This document shows, one piece after another, positions 10,463-19,100 of a stretch of 37,832 nucleotides of DNA. Both the position numbers and the translations under genes were made by a program. This stretch comes from Gammaproteobacteria bacterium (GTDB lineage Bacteria; Pseudomonadota; Gammaproteobacteria; DRLM01). Every line of letters starts with the position of its first letter. Positions within the stretch are counted from its first letter, which is position 1. The stretch is taken from assembly GCA_919903055.1 (NCBI GenBank), contig CAKKSB010000068.1, positions 1 through 37,832 of the forward strand, in the 5' to 3' direction. The notes under the pieces were generated by a model. That model searched no databases, was not told where the DNA came from, and saw nothing but the letters and a program-made list of their open reading frames with translations.

Positions 10463-10732
10463 ATGCAGACACCGGAAGAAACGCTGTTCAATTTTCCCTG
10501 CGAATTTCCCATCAAGGCGATGGGCCTCGCCAGCGAACATTTCGACGCGCTGGTGGTGAGCATCGTCCGCCGCCACGCCGGCGATATCGCCGAGGGCGCG
10601 GTGACCACCCGCGCCAGTTCGGGCGGAAAATATTTGGCGGTCACCGTCACTATACAAGCCAGCAGCCGCGCTCAGCTCGACGCGATTTATCATGACCTGG
10701 TCGCCGCCGAGCAGGTGCTGATGGCGTTTTGA
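10463..10732 (+). CDS. ybeD: DUF493 / UPF0250 family protein YbeD
   Basis: 89 aa cytoplasmic protein: [19 protein letters not shown] at the N-terminus and [20 protein letters not shown] in the middle, both characteristic of the YbeD (DUF493) ACT-like fold. The biochemical role is not settled; the gene sits before lipB in most gammaproteobacteria, as here. Its TGA overlaps the lipB ATG by one base, so the two are coupled. Confidence 0.93.
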   Translation: MQTPEETLFNFPCEFPIKAMGLASEHFDALVVSIVRRHAGDIAEGAVTTRASSGGKYLAVTVTIQASSRAQLDAIYHDLVAAEQVLMAF

Positions 10733-11400
10733 TGAATATCCTCACGGTCCGCCGACTCGGGACGCGGGATTACCAACCGGTGTGGCGCGCCATGCAGGAG
10801 TACACCGAGCGGCGCGACGCCGACAGCGGCGATGAAGTGTGGCTGGTCGAGCATCCGCCGGTCTTCACCGTGGGCCTCAACGGCAAGCCGGAACACCTGC
10901 TGGCGCCCGGCGATATTCCGGTGGTGCACATCGATCGCGGCGGCCAGGTGACCTATCACGGCCCCGGCCAATTGGTGATCTATCCCCTGCTCGACCTGCG
11001 GCGCTTGAAACTGGGCGTGCGGCAATTGGTCGCCAGTTTGGAACAGGCGGTGATCGATCTGCTCGCCGATTATGAAATAACCGCGGTCGGCCGGCGCGAC
11101 GCGCCCGGAGTCTACGTGGACGGCGCCAAGATCGCCGCCCTCGGCCTGCGGGTGCGGCGCGGTTGCTGTTATCACGGCCTGAGTCTCAACGTCGCCATGG
11201 ATTTGCAACCTTTCGCGCGCATCAATCCCTGCGGCTACCCGGATTTGCGGGTCACCCAGCTCAGCGCGCTGACCGGCGGAGTGGAGACGGCGGCGGTGGC
11301 GCAAGGACTGGTTGCCCACTTAGCGCGCGGGCTGGGTGTTACACTGCGCGCAACCGAAACGCCCGCGCCGGCCGCCGTTTCGCGCGCTGCCGGCCTTTAA
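10732..11400 (+). CDS. lipB: Octanoyl-[acyl-carrier-protein]:protein N-octanoyltransferase
   Basis: 222 aa beginning [10 protein letters not shown]. LipB transfers octanoate from ACP to lysines of lipoate-dependent enzymes. The catalytic pair is present: K133 in [12 protein letters not shown] and C167 in [13 protein letters not shown]. The substrate loop [20 protein letters not shown] is also intact. The ATG at 10732 shares a base with the ybeD stop (TGATG); an upstream TTG at 10729 is less likely. lipA follows after a 19-nt gap. Confidence 0.97.
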   Translation: MNILTVRRLGTRDYQPVWRAMQEYTERRDADSGDEVWLVEHPPVFTVGLNGKPEHLLAPGDIPVVHIDRGGQVTYHGPGQLVIYPLLDLRRLKLGVRQLVASLEQAVIDLLADYEITAVGRRDAPGVYVDGAKIAALGLRVRRGCCYHGLSLNVAMDLQPFARINPCGYPDLRVTQLSALTGGVETAAVAQGLVAHLARGLGVTLRATETPAPAAVSRAAGL

Positions 11401-11419
11401 TTTTTTCCGGAGAGTATCC

Positions 11420-12385
11420 GTGTCCACCGACGACCAAAAACCCGCCGCTCCTCACGATCCGCGCCAACGCGGCGCGGCCAAAGTGGCGCGCATCCCGATT
11501 AAAGTGGAACCCACCATGCAGGCGCTGCGCAAACCCAATTGGATACGCGCCAAGGCGCCGACTTCGCCGGAAGTGGCGCGTTTGAAATCAGTGTTGCGCG
11601 AACACCGTTTGCACACGGTGTGCGAAGAAGCATCCTGTCCGAATCTCGGCGAGTGCTTCAGCCACGGCACCGCCACCTTCATGATCATGGGCGACATCTG
11701 CACGCGGCGTTGCCCCTTTTGCGACGTGGCCCACGGCCGGCCCAACGCCCTCGACAGCGAAGAGCCGATTAACCTCGCGCGCACCATCGCCGCGATGAAT
11801 TTGAAATATGTGGTGATCACCTCGGTGGACCGCGACGATTTGCGCGACGGCGGCGCCGGGCATTTCAAGGACTGTATCGCGGCGGTGCGCGCGCAATCGC
11901 CGCATACCAAGATCGAAGTACTGGTGCCGGATTTTCGCGGACGCATCGACGTCGCGCTGGAGATCGTCGCCCAGCAGCCGCCCGATGTCTTCAATCACAA
12001 TCTCGAAAGCGTGCCGCGTCTTTATAAAGCCGTGCGTCCCGGCGCCGATTACGCCGGTTCGTTAAGCTTGTTGCGGCGTTTTAAAAACGCCCATCCGCAC
12101 GTCCCCACCAAATCGGGTTTGATGTTGGGACTCGGCGAAACCATCGAAGAGATCGAGCAGGTGATGCGGGATTTGCGCGCCCACGGCGTGGACATGCTCA
12201 CTCTCGGCCAATATCTGCAACCCAGCCGTCATCATTTACCGGTGGTGCGTTACGTGACGCCGGATGAATTCGCCGCTCTCGGCGAAACGGCCGTGGCTAT
12301 GGGCTACGCCAATGTGGCGAGCGGACCGATGGTGCGTTCGTCTTATCACGCCGATTTGCAGGCGGCGGGTGAACGGGTGTCGTAA
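11420..12385 (+). CDS. lipA: Lipoyl synthase (radical SAM)
   Basis: 321 aa from a GTG at 11420, with GGAG at 11409-11412 as ribosome-binding site. The frame is open back to 11336 inside lipB but has no family similarity there. LipA inserts two sulfurs into protein-bound octanoyl chains. The auxiliary-cluster cysteines are C68, C73 and C79 ([12 protein letters not shown]). The radical-SAM CxxxCxxC is C94, C98, C101 (CTRRCPFC). The terminal RSSY motif that ligates the auxiliary cluster is at 306-309. It ends the long housekeeping series; no convincing terminator follows, only a 5-bp stem with a GTAA loop at 12441-12454. Confidence 0.97.
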   Translation: MSTDDQKPAAPHDPRQRGAAKVARIPIKVEPTMQALRKPNWIRAKAPTSPEVARLKSVLREHRLHTVCEEASCPNLGECFSHGTATFMIMGDICTRRCPFCDVAHGRPNALDSEEPINLARTIAAMNLKYVVITSVDRDDLRDGGAGHFKDCIAAVRAQSPHTKIEVLVPDFRGRIDVALEIVAQQPPDVFNHNLESVPRLYKAVRPGADYAGSLSLLRRFKNAHPHVPTKSGLMLGLGETIEEIEQVMRDLRAHGVDMLTLGQYLQPSRHHLPVVRYVTPDEFAALGETAVAMGYANVASGPMVRSSYHADLQAAGERVS

Positions 12386-12709
12386 CCCAAACTCAGTTCA
12401 CTGTCGCGCCGTAATTCCTTCCGCTGATTATTCCGCCGCGCCGGCGTAAGCCGGTATCGGGGGTATCGTATGACATGCCCTCCATGCCTGTTATCGCCTG
12501 CTCATTTTTTCGGGACGACACAAGTTCGCCCGAATTTTATGTCGCGGCGGTGGCTATTTATTCGATTAAATTCACCCGCCGGGTATTTTGATTCCATCGG
12601 CAAGGTTTAACCGGGCGGGCAAATATACCTCAACGTTTTTAAAATTTTCAATTACTTAAATTTTCACAAGGTTTACCTGGGTTGGTGAATGACGTGATTT
12701 ATTACTTCC

Positions 12710-12736
12710 TTGACATTTAAAAAAACTGTCCATAAT
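12710..12736 (+). promoter_or_regulatory. Candidate sigma-70 promoter of the surface-protein operon
   Basis: A perfect -35 TTGACA (12710-12715) is followed, 15 nt on, by CATAAT (12731-12736), five of six -10 bases. It lies in the AT-rich tract about 110 nt before the first surface-protein start. The 15-nt spacer is short, which could mean activator dependence or a different -10. Confidence 0.5.
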
Positions 12737-12794
12737 TAGAGAAGCTTAATTTAATTAAAAACTAATAATCATGCGCGTGAGGTCCACGTCAACG

Positions 12795-12818
12795 AACCTG
12801 TGAATGATCATTCAGGTT
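12795..12818. promoter_or_regulatory. 24-nt inverted repeat in the leader (operator or RNA hairpin)
   Basis: AACCTG (12795-12800) and CAGGTT (12813-12818) flank the perfect 10-bp palindrome AATGATCATT. It lies downstream of the candidate promoter and about 28 nt before the start codon. It could be a dimeric repressor site or an RNA hairpin. The CTG...CAG ends recall lux-type boxes, but the half-site spacing is 2 nt longer than in those. Confidence 0.45.
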
Positions 12819-12846
12819 TAAGCCGGGGCCAGTTGGAAGGATGTAA

Positions 12847-13380
12847 ATGCTGTTTGTTGTATTGCGCGCGTGGAGCGGTATCGGAATCGTGTTGCTGACC
12901 GTCGGTGTCGTAAAGGCCGCCGATCCGCCCAGCGTTGTGGTCACGCTTTCCGCTCAAAAAATCATCGTGAGCGTCGAGGGCCGCGAGCGGCGGCTGCCGG
13001 CGGAACGGACGCGGCCCGGTGACATCGTCGAATACCGGGCGATGTACAAAAATGCCGGAAAATCCACGGTAAAAAATCTGGTGGCCACTTTGCCGGTTCC
13101 CGCGGCGGGGATGGAATATCTACCGCGTACCGCCGATCCCCATATCGTTCAAGCCAGCGTCGACGGCATTGCTTTCGATAACGTGCCGCTCAAACGCCGC
13201 ATCGTGCTGCCCGGCGGTAGGCAGGTATCGCACGACATCCCTTATTCAGAATACCGCTACCTGCGCTGGGAGCTTGGTGAATTACCGCCCGGAAAAAACA
13301 CCTCGGTAAGCGCACGCATGCGCGTCAATCCAGTAGAACCTCCACCCGTTACGCTCTCGACATCAGGAGATAAGCCATGA
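12847..13380 (+). CDS. Secreted single-domain DUF11-like protein (function unknown)
   Basis: 177 aa. A Sec signal peptide ends near VVKA before ADPPSVVV. The mature part is one small beta-sandwich of the DUF11/'conserved repeat' type: RPGDIVEYRAMYKNAGKSTV, VATLPVPAAGMEYLPRTADP and the closing LRWELGELPPGKNTSVSARM. Such domains are common in bacterial cell-surface proteins. No membrane anchor, lipobox or catalytic motif is visible, so it is probably periplasmic or exported. GGAAGG at 12835-12840 serves as ribosome-binding site. Its stop overlaps the next start by 4 nt (ATGA), which makes it the first gene of the surface operon. I do not recognise a named family beyond the repeat domain. Confidence 0.85.
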   Translation: MLFVVLRAWSGIGIVLLTVGVVKAADPPSVVVTLSAQKIIVSVEGRERRLPAERTRPGDIVEYRAMYKNAGKSTVKNLVATLPVPAAGMEYLPRTADPHIVQASVDGIAFDNVPLKRRIVLPGGRQVSHDIPYSEYRYLRWELGELPPGKNTSVSARMRVNPVEPPPVTLSTSGDKP

Positions 13381-16025
13381 TAGTCCATCATGCGTCGCGT
13401 CATCGTCTGCTTAAAGTGGTTTCAACGGGTGGAATCAATGCCGCCGCGCTGATCTCGATGTTGATGGTATTGATGATACTGGCGTTGCCGCGGGCGCAGG
13501 CCGCGCCGGCGGCCGGCAGCAGCATCGGCAATCAAGCTTCCGCCACGTATTCGGATGTTTCACTCGTTACCCGTACCGTCACGTCCAACACCGTGACTAC
13601 CGTCGTGCAGCAGGTGGCGAGCCTGAGCCTGACCGCCGGCGGTACGAAAACCGTCACGCCCGGCGGACAGGCGAGTTATCCGCACACCCTGGTCAACACC
13701 GGCAACGGCGGCGACAGTTTCACGTTGAGCACCGGCAACGCCGGCAGCATGACGTTTTCTTCGGTCGCGCTGTATGCCGACGCCAACGGTGACGGCGTTG
13801 CCGACAACGCAACCGCGATTACCAGCAGCGGCGAACTGGCGGCGGGCGGCGTCTTCAAATTCGTGGTGGTGGGCAATGCGCCGGGCACGGCGGTGGCGGG
13901 CAACACCAATACCTTGACGCTCACCGCCGCCAGCGTCTTCACACCCGCGGTCACCGCCTCGAACAGCGACGTCACCACGGTGACTAACAACGCGGTGATC
14001 AACGTCACCAAGTCGATCGACCTGAGCGCCGGCGCGTCGCCCAGCGGCCCGCGCACCGTCACCTTGACTTACACCAACACCGGCAACGCGACCGCCACCG
14101 CGCTGACGCTCACCGATCTCCTGCCTTCCGGCATGACTTACGTGGCCAGCAGCGCGCGCTGGAGCGCCGGCGGCGCCACCGTGCTCACCGACCTCAACGC
14201 CGCCGACAACCAGGGCGGCATCGTTTACGATTTCGGCGTCACGCTCGCCGGCCGCGTCACCGCGGTGATCGCGTCGGTCGCGCCCGGCGTCGCGGCGACG
14301 CTGACTTTCCAAGTCAACATCAACAGCGGCCTCGCGCCCGGCGCCAACGCGGCGACCGCCAACACCGCCGCCTTCGCCTATCACGACGGCAGCAGCCAGA
14401 TCGCCGCCACCAATACCAACACCGTGCAATTCGCCGTCGCGCGCGCCGCGGCGTTGGCCCTCACCGGCGCGACGGTGGCGAACGCCAGCCAGGGCAGCAC
14501 GGCGAGCTTCACCAATCTGCTCGCCAACAACGGCAACGGCGGCGACACCTTCGACATCACGCTCGGCGCCAGCACCTATCCGGCCGGCACTACCTTCACG
14601 CTGTATCAAGCCGACGGCGTCACGCCCTTGTCGGACAGCAACGGCAACGGCGTCGCCGACAGCGGGCCGCTGGCCGCGGGCACGAGTTACAACGTGATAC
14701 TCAAGGCGACGCTGCCGGCCGGCGCCACCGGCGGACCGTACAGCGTGCAATTGATCGCGACCTCGCTGGCCGATCCGACCAGGACCGCCACCGTCTCCGA
14801 CACCCTGACCACGATCACCGCCAATAGCGTCGATCTCACCAACACCAGCGCGGGCGTCGGCGCGCCCGGCCTCGGCGCGGGACCGGAAGCGGGAGCGGTG
14901 GTCACCGCCACCGTCGCGCCGGGCAACACCACCCGCTTCACCTTGTATGCGGCCAACGGCAGCTCGGTGGCCGACACCTTTAACTTGCAGGCGAGCACCG
15001 ACTCGAGCTTCGCCGCGCTGAGCCTGCCGGCAGGCTGGAGCGTCAGCTTCAAAAACGCCGGCGGCGCGGTTATCAGCAACAGCGGCGTGATCAACGGCGG
15101 CGCCAATAGCGTAATTTACGCCGACGTGACGGTGCCGGCCGGCACCGCGGCGGGCACCACGGATTTATATTTCCGCGCGCTGTCGCCCACCTCCGGCGCG
15201 GTTGATCGTCTGCACGACGCGGTCACCGTCAACACCATCCGCGGCCTCACGCTCACGCCGAATCAAAACGGCCAGATCTTTCCCGGTGGCACCGTCGTCT
15301 ACAGCCACACCCTCACCAACAACGGCAACGTGCTGGAAGGCGACGGCGTGGCCAGCAGCGTCACGCTCGCCACCGCCGACAGCGCGGCCGGCTTCAGCGC
15401 CGTGGTGTACTGGGACAAAAACAACGACGGCGTGCTCGACACCGCCGATCCGGTGCTCGCCGATCTCGCCGCGCTGACCGGCGGCAGCAACGGCGCGAGC
15501 ACCGCCGCCGGTCTCGCCCCCGGCGAAAGCGCGACGCTGTTCGTCAAAGTGTTCGCCGCGGGCGGCGCGGCGATCGGCGCGATCGACGCGACCACCACCA
15601 CGCTGAGCGTGAGCGGCGCCATCAACGGCGCCGCGGCGCCGGCCAACGCGACCGCCGTCGCCAGCTCGACGGTGATCGCCGGCCAGGTCGGCCTGATCAA
15701 ATTGCAGGCGCTGGACGCGGCTTGCGACGGCACGCCGGACGCCGCTTACGCGCCGACCAATCTCACCAGCGGCGCCGTGCCCGGCGCCTGCGTGCGTTAT
15801 CAAGTCACCGCCACCAACGTCGGCGTGGTCGACGTCACCAGCGTGGTGGTGAGCGACGCCACGCCGGCCAATACCACTTACACCGCGACCAGTGCGCTGG
15901 CGAGCAGCGTCGGCACGGTCAGCGCGCCGGCCGACGGCGCGGCGGGCACGTTGCAGGCCACCGTCGGCACGCTCGCGCCGGGACAGTCCGCGGTCATCAC
16001 TTTCGGGGTGAGGATCGCGCCCTGA
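13377..16025 (+). CDS. Large secreted multi-domain DUF11-repeat protein (function unknown)
   Basis: 882 aa. A long basic N-region and hydrophobic stretch (ISMLMVLMILALPRAQA) make a signal peptide cleaved near residue 42. The mature N-terminus APAAGSSIGNQASATYSD is repeated in the next gene product. Then come several tandem beta-sandwich repeats of ~110-150 residues, each with phrases such as GGQASYPHTLVNTGNGGDSF, LTLTDLLPSGMTYVASSARW and GGTVVYSHTLTNNGNVLEGD. Three Asp/Asn-rich calcium-type loops lie at DNA 13779-13808, 14634-14663 and 15414-15443. The last repeat ends AVITFGVRIAP at the C-terminus, so there is no sorting signal, barrel or anchor. Composition is rich in Ala, Gly, Thr, Asn and almost free of Cys and Lys. 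It overlaps the upstream gene by 4 nt. A surface or extracellular fibre-like role is inferred. Confidence 0.85.
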   Translation: MIVHHASRHRLLKVVSTGGINAAALISMLMVLMILALPRAQAAPAAGSSIGNQASATYSDVSLVTRTVTSNTVTTVVQQVASLSLTAGGTKTVTPGGQASYPHTLVNTGNGGDSFTLSTGNAGSMTFSSVALYADANGDGVADNATAITSSGELAAGGVFKFVVVGNAPGTAVAGNTNTLTLTAASVFTPAVTASNSDVTTVTNNAVINVTKSIDLSAGASPSGPRTVTLTYTNTGNATATALTLTDLLPSGMTYVASSARWSAGGATVLTDLNAADNQGGIVYDFGVTLAGRVTAVIASVAPGVAATLTFQVNINSGLAPGANAATANTAAFAYHDGSSQIAATNTNTVQFAVARAAALALTGATVANASQGSTASFTNLLANNGNGGDTFDITLGASTYPAGTTFTLYQADGVTPLSDSNGNGVADSGPLAAGTSYNVILKATLPAGATGGPYSVQLIATSLADPTRTATVSDTLTTITANSVDLTNTSAGVGAPGLGAGPEAGAVVTATVAPGNTTRFTLYAANGSSVADTFNLQASTDSSFAALSLPAGWSVSFKNAGGAVISNSGVINGGANSVIYADVTVPAGTAAGTTDLYFRALSPTSGAVDRLHDAVTVNTIRGLTLTPNQNGQIFPGGTVVYSHTLTNNGNVLEGDGVASSVTLATADSAAGFSAVVYWDKNNDGVLDTADPVLADLAALTGGSNGASTAAGLAPGESATLFVKVFAAGGAAIGAIDATTTTLSVSGAINGAAAPANATAVASSTVIAGQVGLIKLQALDAACDGTPDAAYAPTNLTSGAVPGACVRYQVTATNVGVVDVTSVVVSDATPANTTYTATSALASSVGTVSAPADGAAGTLQATVGTLAPGQSAVITFGVRIAP

Positions 16026-16124
16026 GCGCAAGCCCGCTTCCGCCGGTTGCGACGCGAGCGCGCAGCCGGGCGCGGCAGCGCTGGTTCGACGCGGATACGG
16101 CGGCCGGTTGAAGGCGGAAGTGCG

Positions 16125-19100
16125 ATGTACAACGCTTTCAAAAACGCACGGTGTCGAAGGGGCGCGGCCGGCCTGCTCATGCTGACGGGGATGATGCCCG
16201 GCCACGCCGCGCCGCCGGCCGGCAGCGTGATCGGCAACTGGGCGACGATGGCGTATTTCGATCCGGCCAGCGGACTCAATTCCAATCTACGATCCAACAC
16301 CGTCAACGTCATCGTCCAACCGCTGGAAGCGCTGACCCTGACGCGGAATCAAGACATCGTGCACCGCCCCGGCAGCACCTTCCATCTGGCGCATCGCCTC
16401 ATCAACACCGGCAACACGCCGGCGGATTATCTGCTGAGCGTCGCCAATCTCGCCGGCGATCACTATGATCTCGCCGACCTCGGCGTGGTGTACGACGGCA
16501 ACGCCAACGGCATCGCCGACAGCGGCGAGCCCGCGCTCGGCAACGGCGCCGATCTGCGCCTCGCCGCCGGCCAGTGGGCGGATCTGGTGGTCACCGGCAC
16601 CATTCCCGGCACGACGCCGCTGGCCAACGCCGCCGCCCTGCAACTCACCGCGACCAGCCGGCTGCAACAGATCAGCGCCGCCAATACCGATACCGTCACC
16701 ACCCATGACGCGGCCGCGCTGCACCTTGTCACCGCCGCGTCCACCCTCACCCCGGCCCGCGACGAAATGGTGACCTTCACCCTCCGCGCCAGCAACGTCG
16801 GCGGCCTGCACGCGACGGGTATGCCGATAACCTTGAACGGCGCGCCGGCGTCCATGATCGTGATCTACAATGACGTGCCGGCCAACACCACGCTGGTGGA
16901 GCTGAGCGGGCCGGCCAACGGCATACCGCTTTATCATCTGCTGGGCGATCCGCCCATGCTGTTCAGCTCGGCGGCGCCCGCCGACCTCGGCCGGGTGGAC
17001 GCGGTGGGTTACGGTTTCGCCGGTTTCATGGCGGGACAGACCAGCGTCGTCAATCTCAAGGTCAAGATCAACAGCCTCGCCAGCGGCGCGCTGTCCCATC
17101 AGGCGCAGGTGTTTTATACCGACGGCGTCCACCCCGCGGTCATCGGCGCCGAGTCCAACCAGGTCATGCTCGGCATGGCCGCGCTGGCGCCGGCCATCAA
17201 ATATTTCAGAAATGGCAATTTCGATACCGAGCAAGCGGCGACGCGGGTCGGCATGCCTTTATACGTGCAGGCCGAAGCCGCCGCCTGCAACACCGCCGGT
17301 CCGGCCATCGAAACCATCGACATCACGCTTTCGTCGGCGCTGACGACGGACACCGAGGTCTTCGCCGCCACCGAAACCGCGGCCAATTCCGGCCAGTTCC
17401 GCGTCACCGGCGACGTGATGACGGCCGACGGCGATCTTCAGCCGGCGATCAGCGGCAACGGCATACTCGAAGTGAAAAAAGGCGACACCCTCACCGCCAG
17501 CATTCAAGGTTGCGGCGCGACGATGACCCAGACCGCCATCCTGATCGACCCGGCCGGCATCGTCTTCGACAGCAAGACCAATGCCCCGCTGAGCGGCGCG
17601 ACGGTGAGTCTGATCGACGTCGCCGGCGCCGCCAACGGCGGCAACCCCGGCGGCGCGGCGCGGGTGTTCGACATGGACGGCGTGACGGCGGCGCCGAGCA
17701 CGGTGGTGACCGGCGCCGACGGTTTCTATCAATTTCCGCTGGTGGGCGCGAGCACCTATCGCCTGCTGGTGACGCCGCCGGGCGCTTACCGTTTTCCCTC
17801 GACGCTGGCGGCGGGACTGTTACCGGCCGGTCGGCGCATCGATGTCGCGGGTTCCTACGGCGGCGTGTTCCCGGTCAATGAAATCACGGGCGCGGTGATG
17901 ATCGACATCCCGCTCGACGCGGGCGGCGAGGGCTTGTTCGTGCAAAAGACCGCGTCGCGCCGCACGGCGGAGATCGCCGAGTTCGTCGATTACACCGTCA
18001 AGATCAAAAACGTCAGCGGCGCGGCGCTGGCGGGCATCACCTTGTCCGACGCCCTGCCCGCCGGTTTCGCCTACCAGCCCGGCACGGCGCGCTTGAACGG
18101 CGCCGGGGTCGCCGATCCCGCCGGCGGCCGCGGCCCGGCGCTGCGCTTCGCGGTCGGCAATCTCGGCGACGGCGTCACCGCGACGCTGAGTTACCGCGTG
18201 CGCATCGGCCCCGGCGCCTTGCAGGGCGACGGCGTCAACCGCGCCCAGGCCGGCAGCGCGCTGCCCTTGCCCAAACTCAGCAACCTCGCCACCGCCGAAG
18301 TGAAAGTGCAGGGCGGCGTGTTCAGCGACCGCGGTTATCTGCTCGGCAAGGTCTACGCCGACTGCAACGGCAACCGCATACAGGATACCGGCGAAGCGGG
18401 CCTGCCCGGCGTGCGGCTGTATCTCGAAGACGGCAGTTTCGTGATCGCCGACGGCGACGGCAAATACAGTTTTTACGGACTCAGTCCACGCACCCACGTG
18501 CTCAAGCTCGACACCACCACCCTGCCCGCCGGCGCGAGACTCGCCGTGCTCGCCAACCGCAACGCCGGCGACGCCGGCAGCCGCTTCGTCGATCTCAAAC
18601 ACGGCGAATTGCACAAAGCCGATTTCGCGGTGGACGGCTGCGACGAGGCGCTGGCCGCGGCGATAACGCTGCGCAAGCGCAGCGTGGCGGGCGATGAACT
18701 GGCGCGCGGCCTGAAAACCGAGATGACCGCCGACGGCCAGGCCGCCGCGCTCGGCGATGTGCGGGCCTTGCCGGCGAGCGGTGTGCTCGGCGGCGAGACG
18801 CCGGCGGCCTTGCCCGCCACGGCGGAGAATGATGCCGTAACGCCGCCGACCGCTGTCGCGGCCCGCGCCGCGCCCGCGCCGGATGCGCCGCCGCTCGCGG
18901 CCGACGCGGATGAACAACCGGGATTCATCGGCCTGGGCGACCGCGACGTGTTGCCGATGGCGCAGACCAATCTGCGCATCAAAGGTCCGGCGCGCGCCGC
19001 GTTGAGTCTGCTGGTGAACGGCGTAGCGGTGCCGGACGATCGCATCGGCACGCGGCTGGTCCTCGAAGACCGCCGGATCGAAGTGCGCGAATACATCGGC

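Larger units (their letters stand above)
12386..12846. other. 461-nt AT-rich spacer upstream of the surface-protein operon
   Basis: No gene is visible. After a GC-rich first part the composition drops sharply (about 12600-12770), with A/T runs typical of UP-elements or silencer-bound DNA. It holds the promoter, leader hairpins and palindrome annotated separately. A CGTG...CACG mini-hairpin is at 12776-12788. The base composition contrasts with everything on either side. Confidence 0.6.

Noticed and set aside
12441-12454. CCGGC-GTAA-GCCGG as terminator of lipA
   Set aside because: Stem of only 5 bp and no following T-run; not enough to call.
12795-12818. A true lux box
   Set aside because: The CTG/CAG half-sites are 2 nt further apart than in the 20-bp lux-type consensus, it lies downstream of the promoter, and no luxR/luxI gene is in the window; kept only as an unassigned palindrome.
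12776-12846. Leader hairpins as a cyclic-di-GMP or other known riboswitch
   Set aside because: I compared them with the remembered GEMM-type consensus and found none of its conserved single-stranded segments; only generic hairpins remain.
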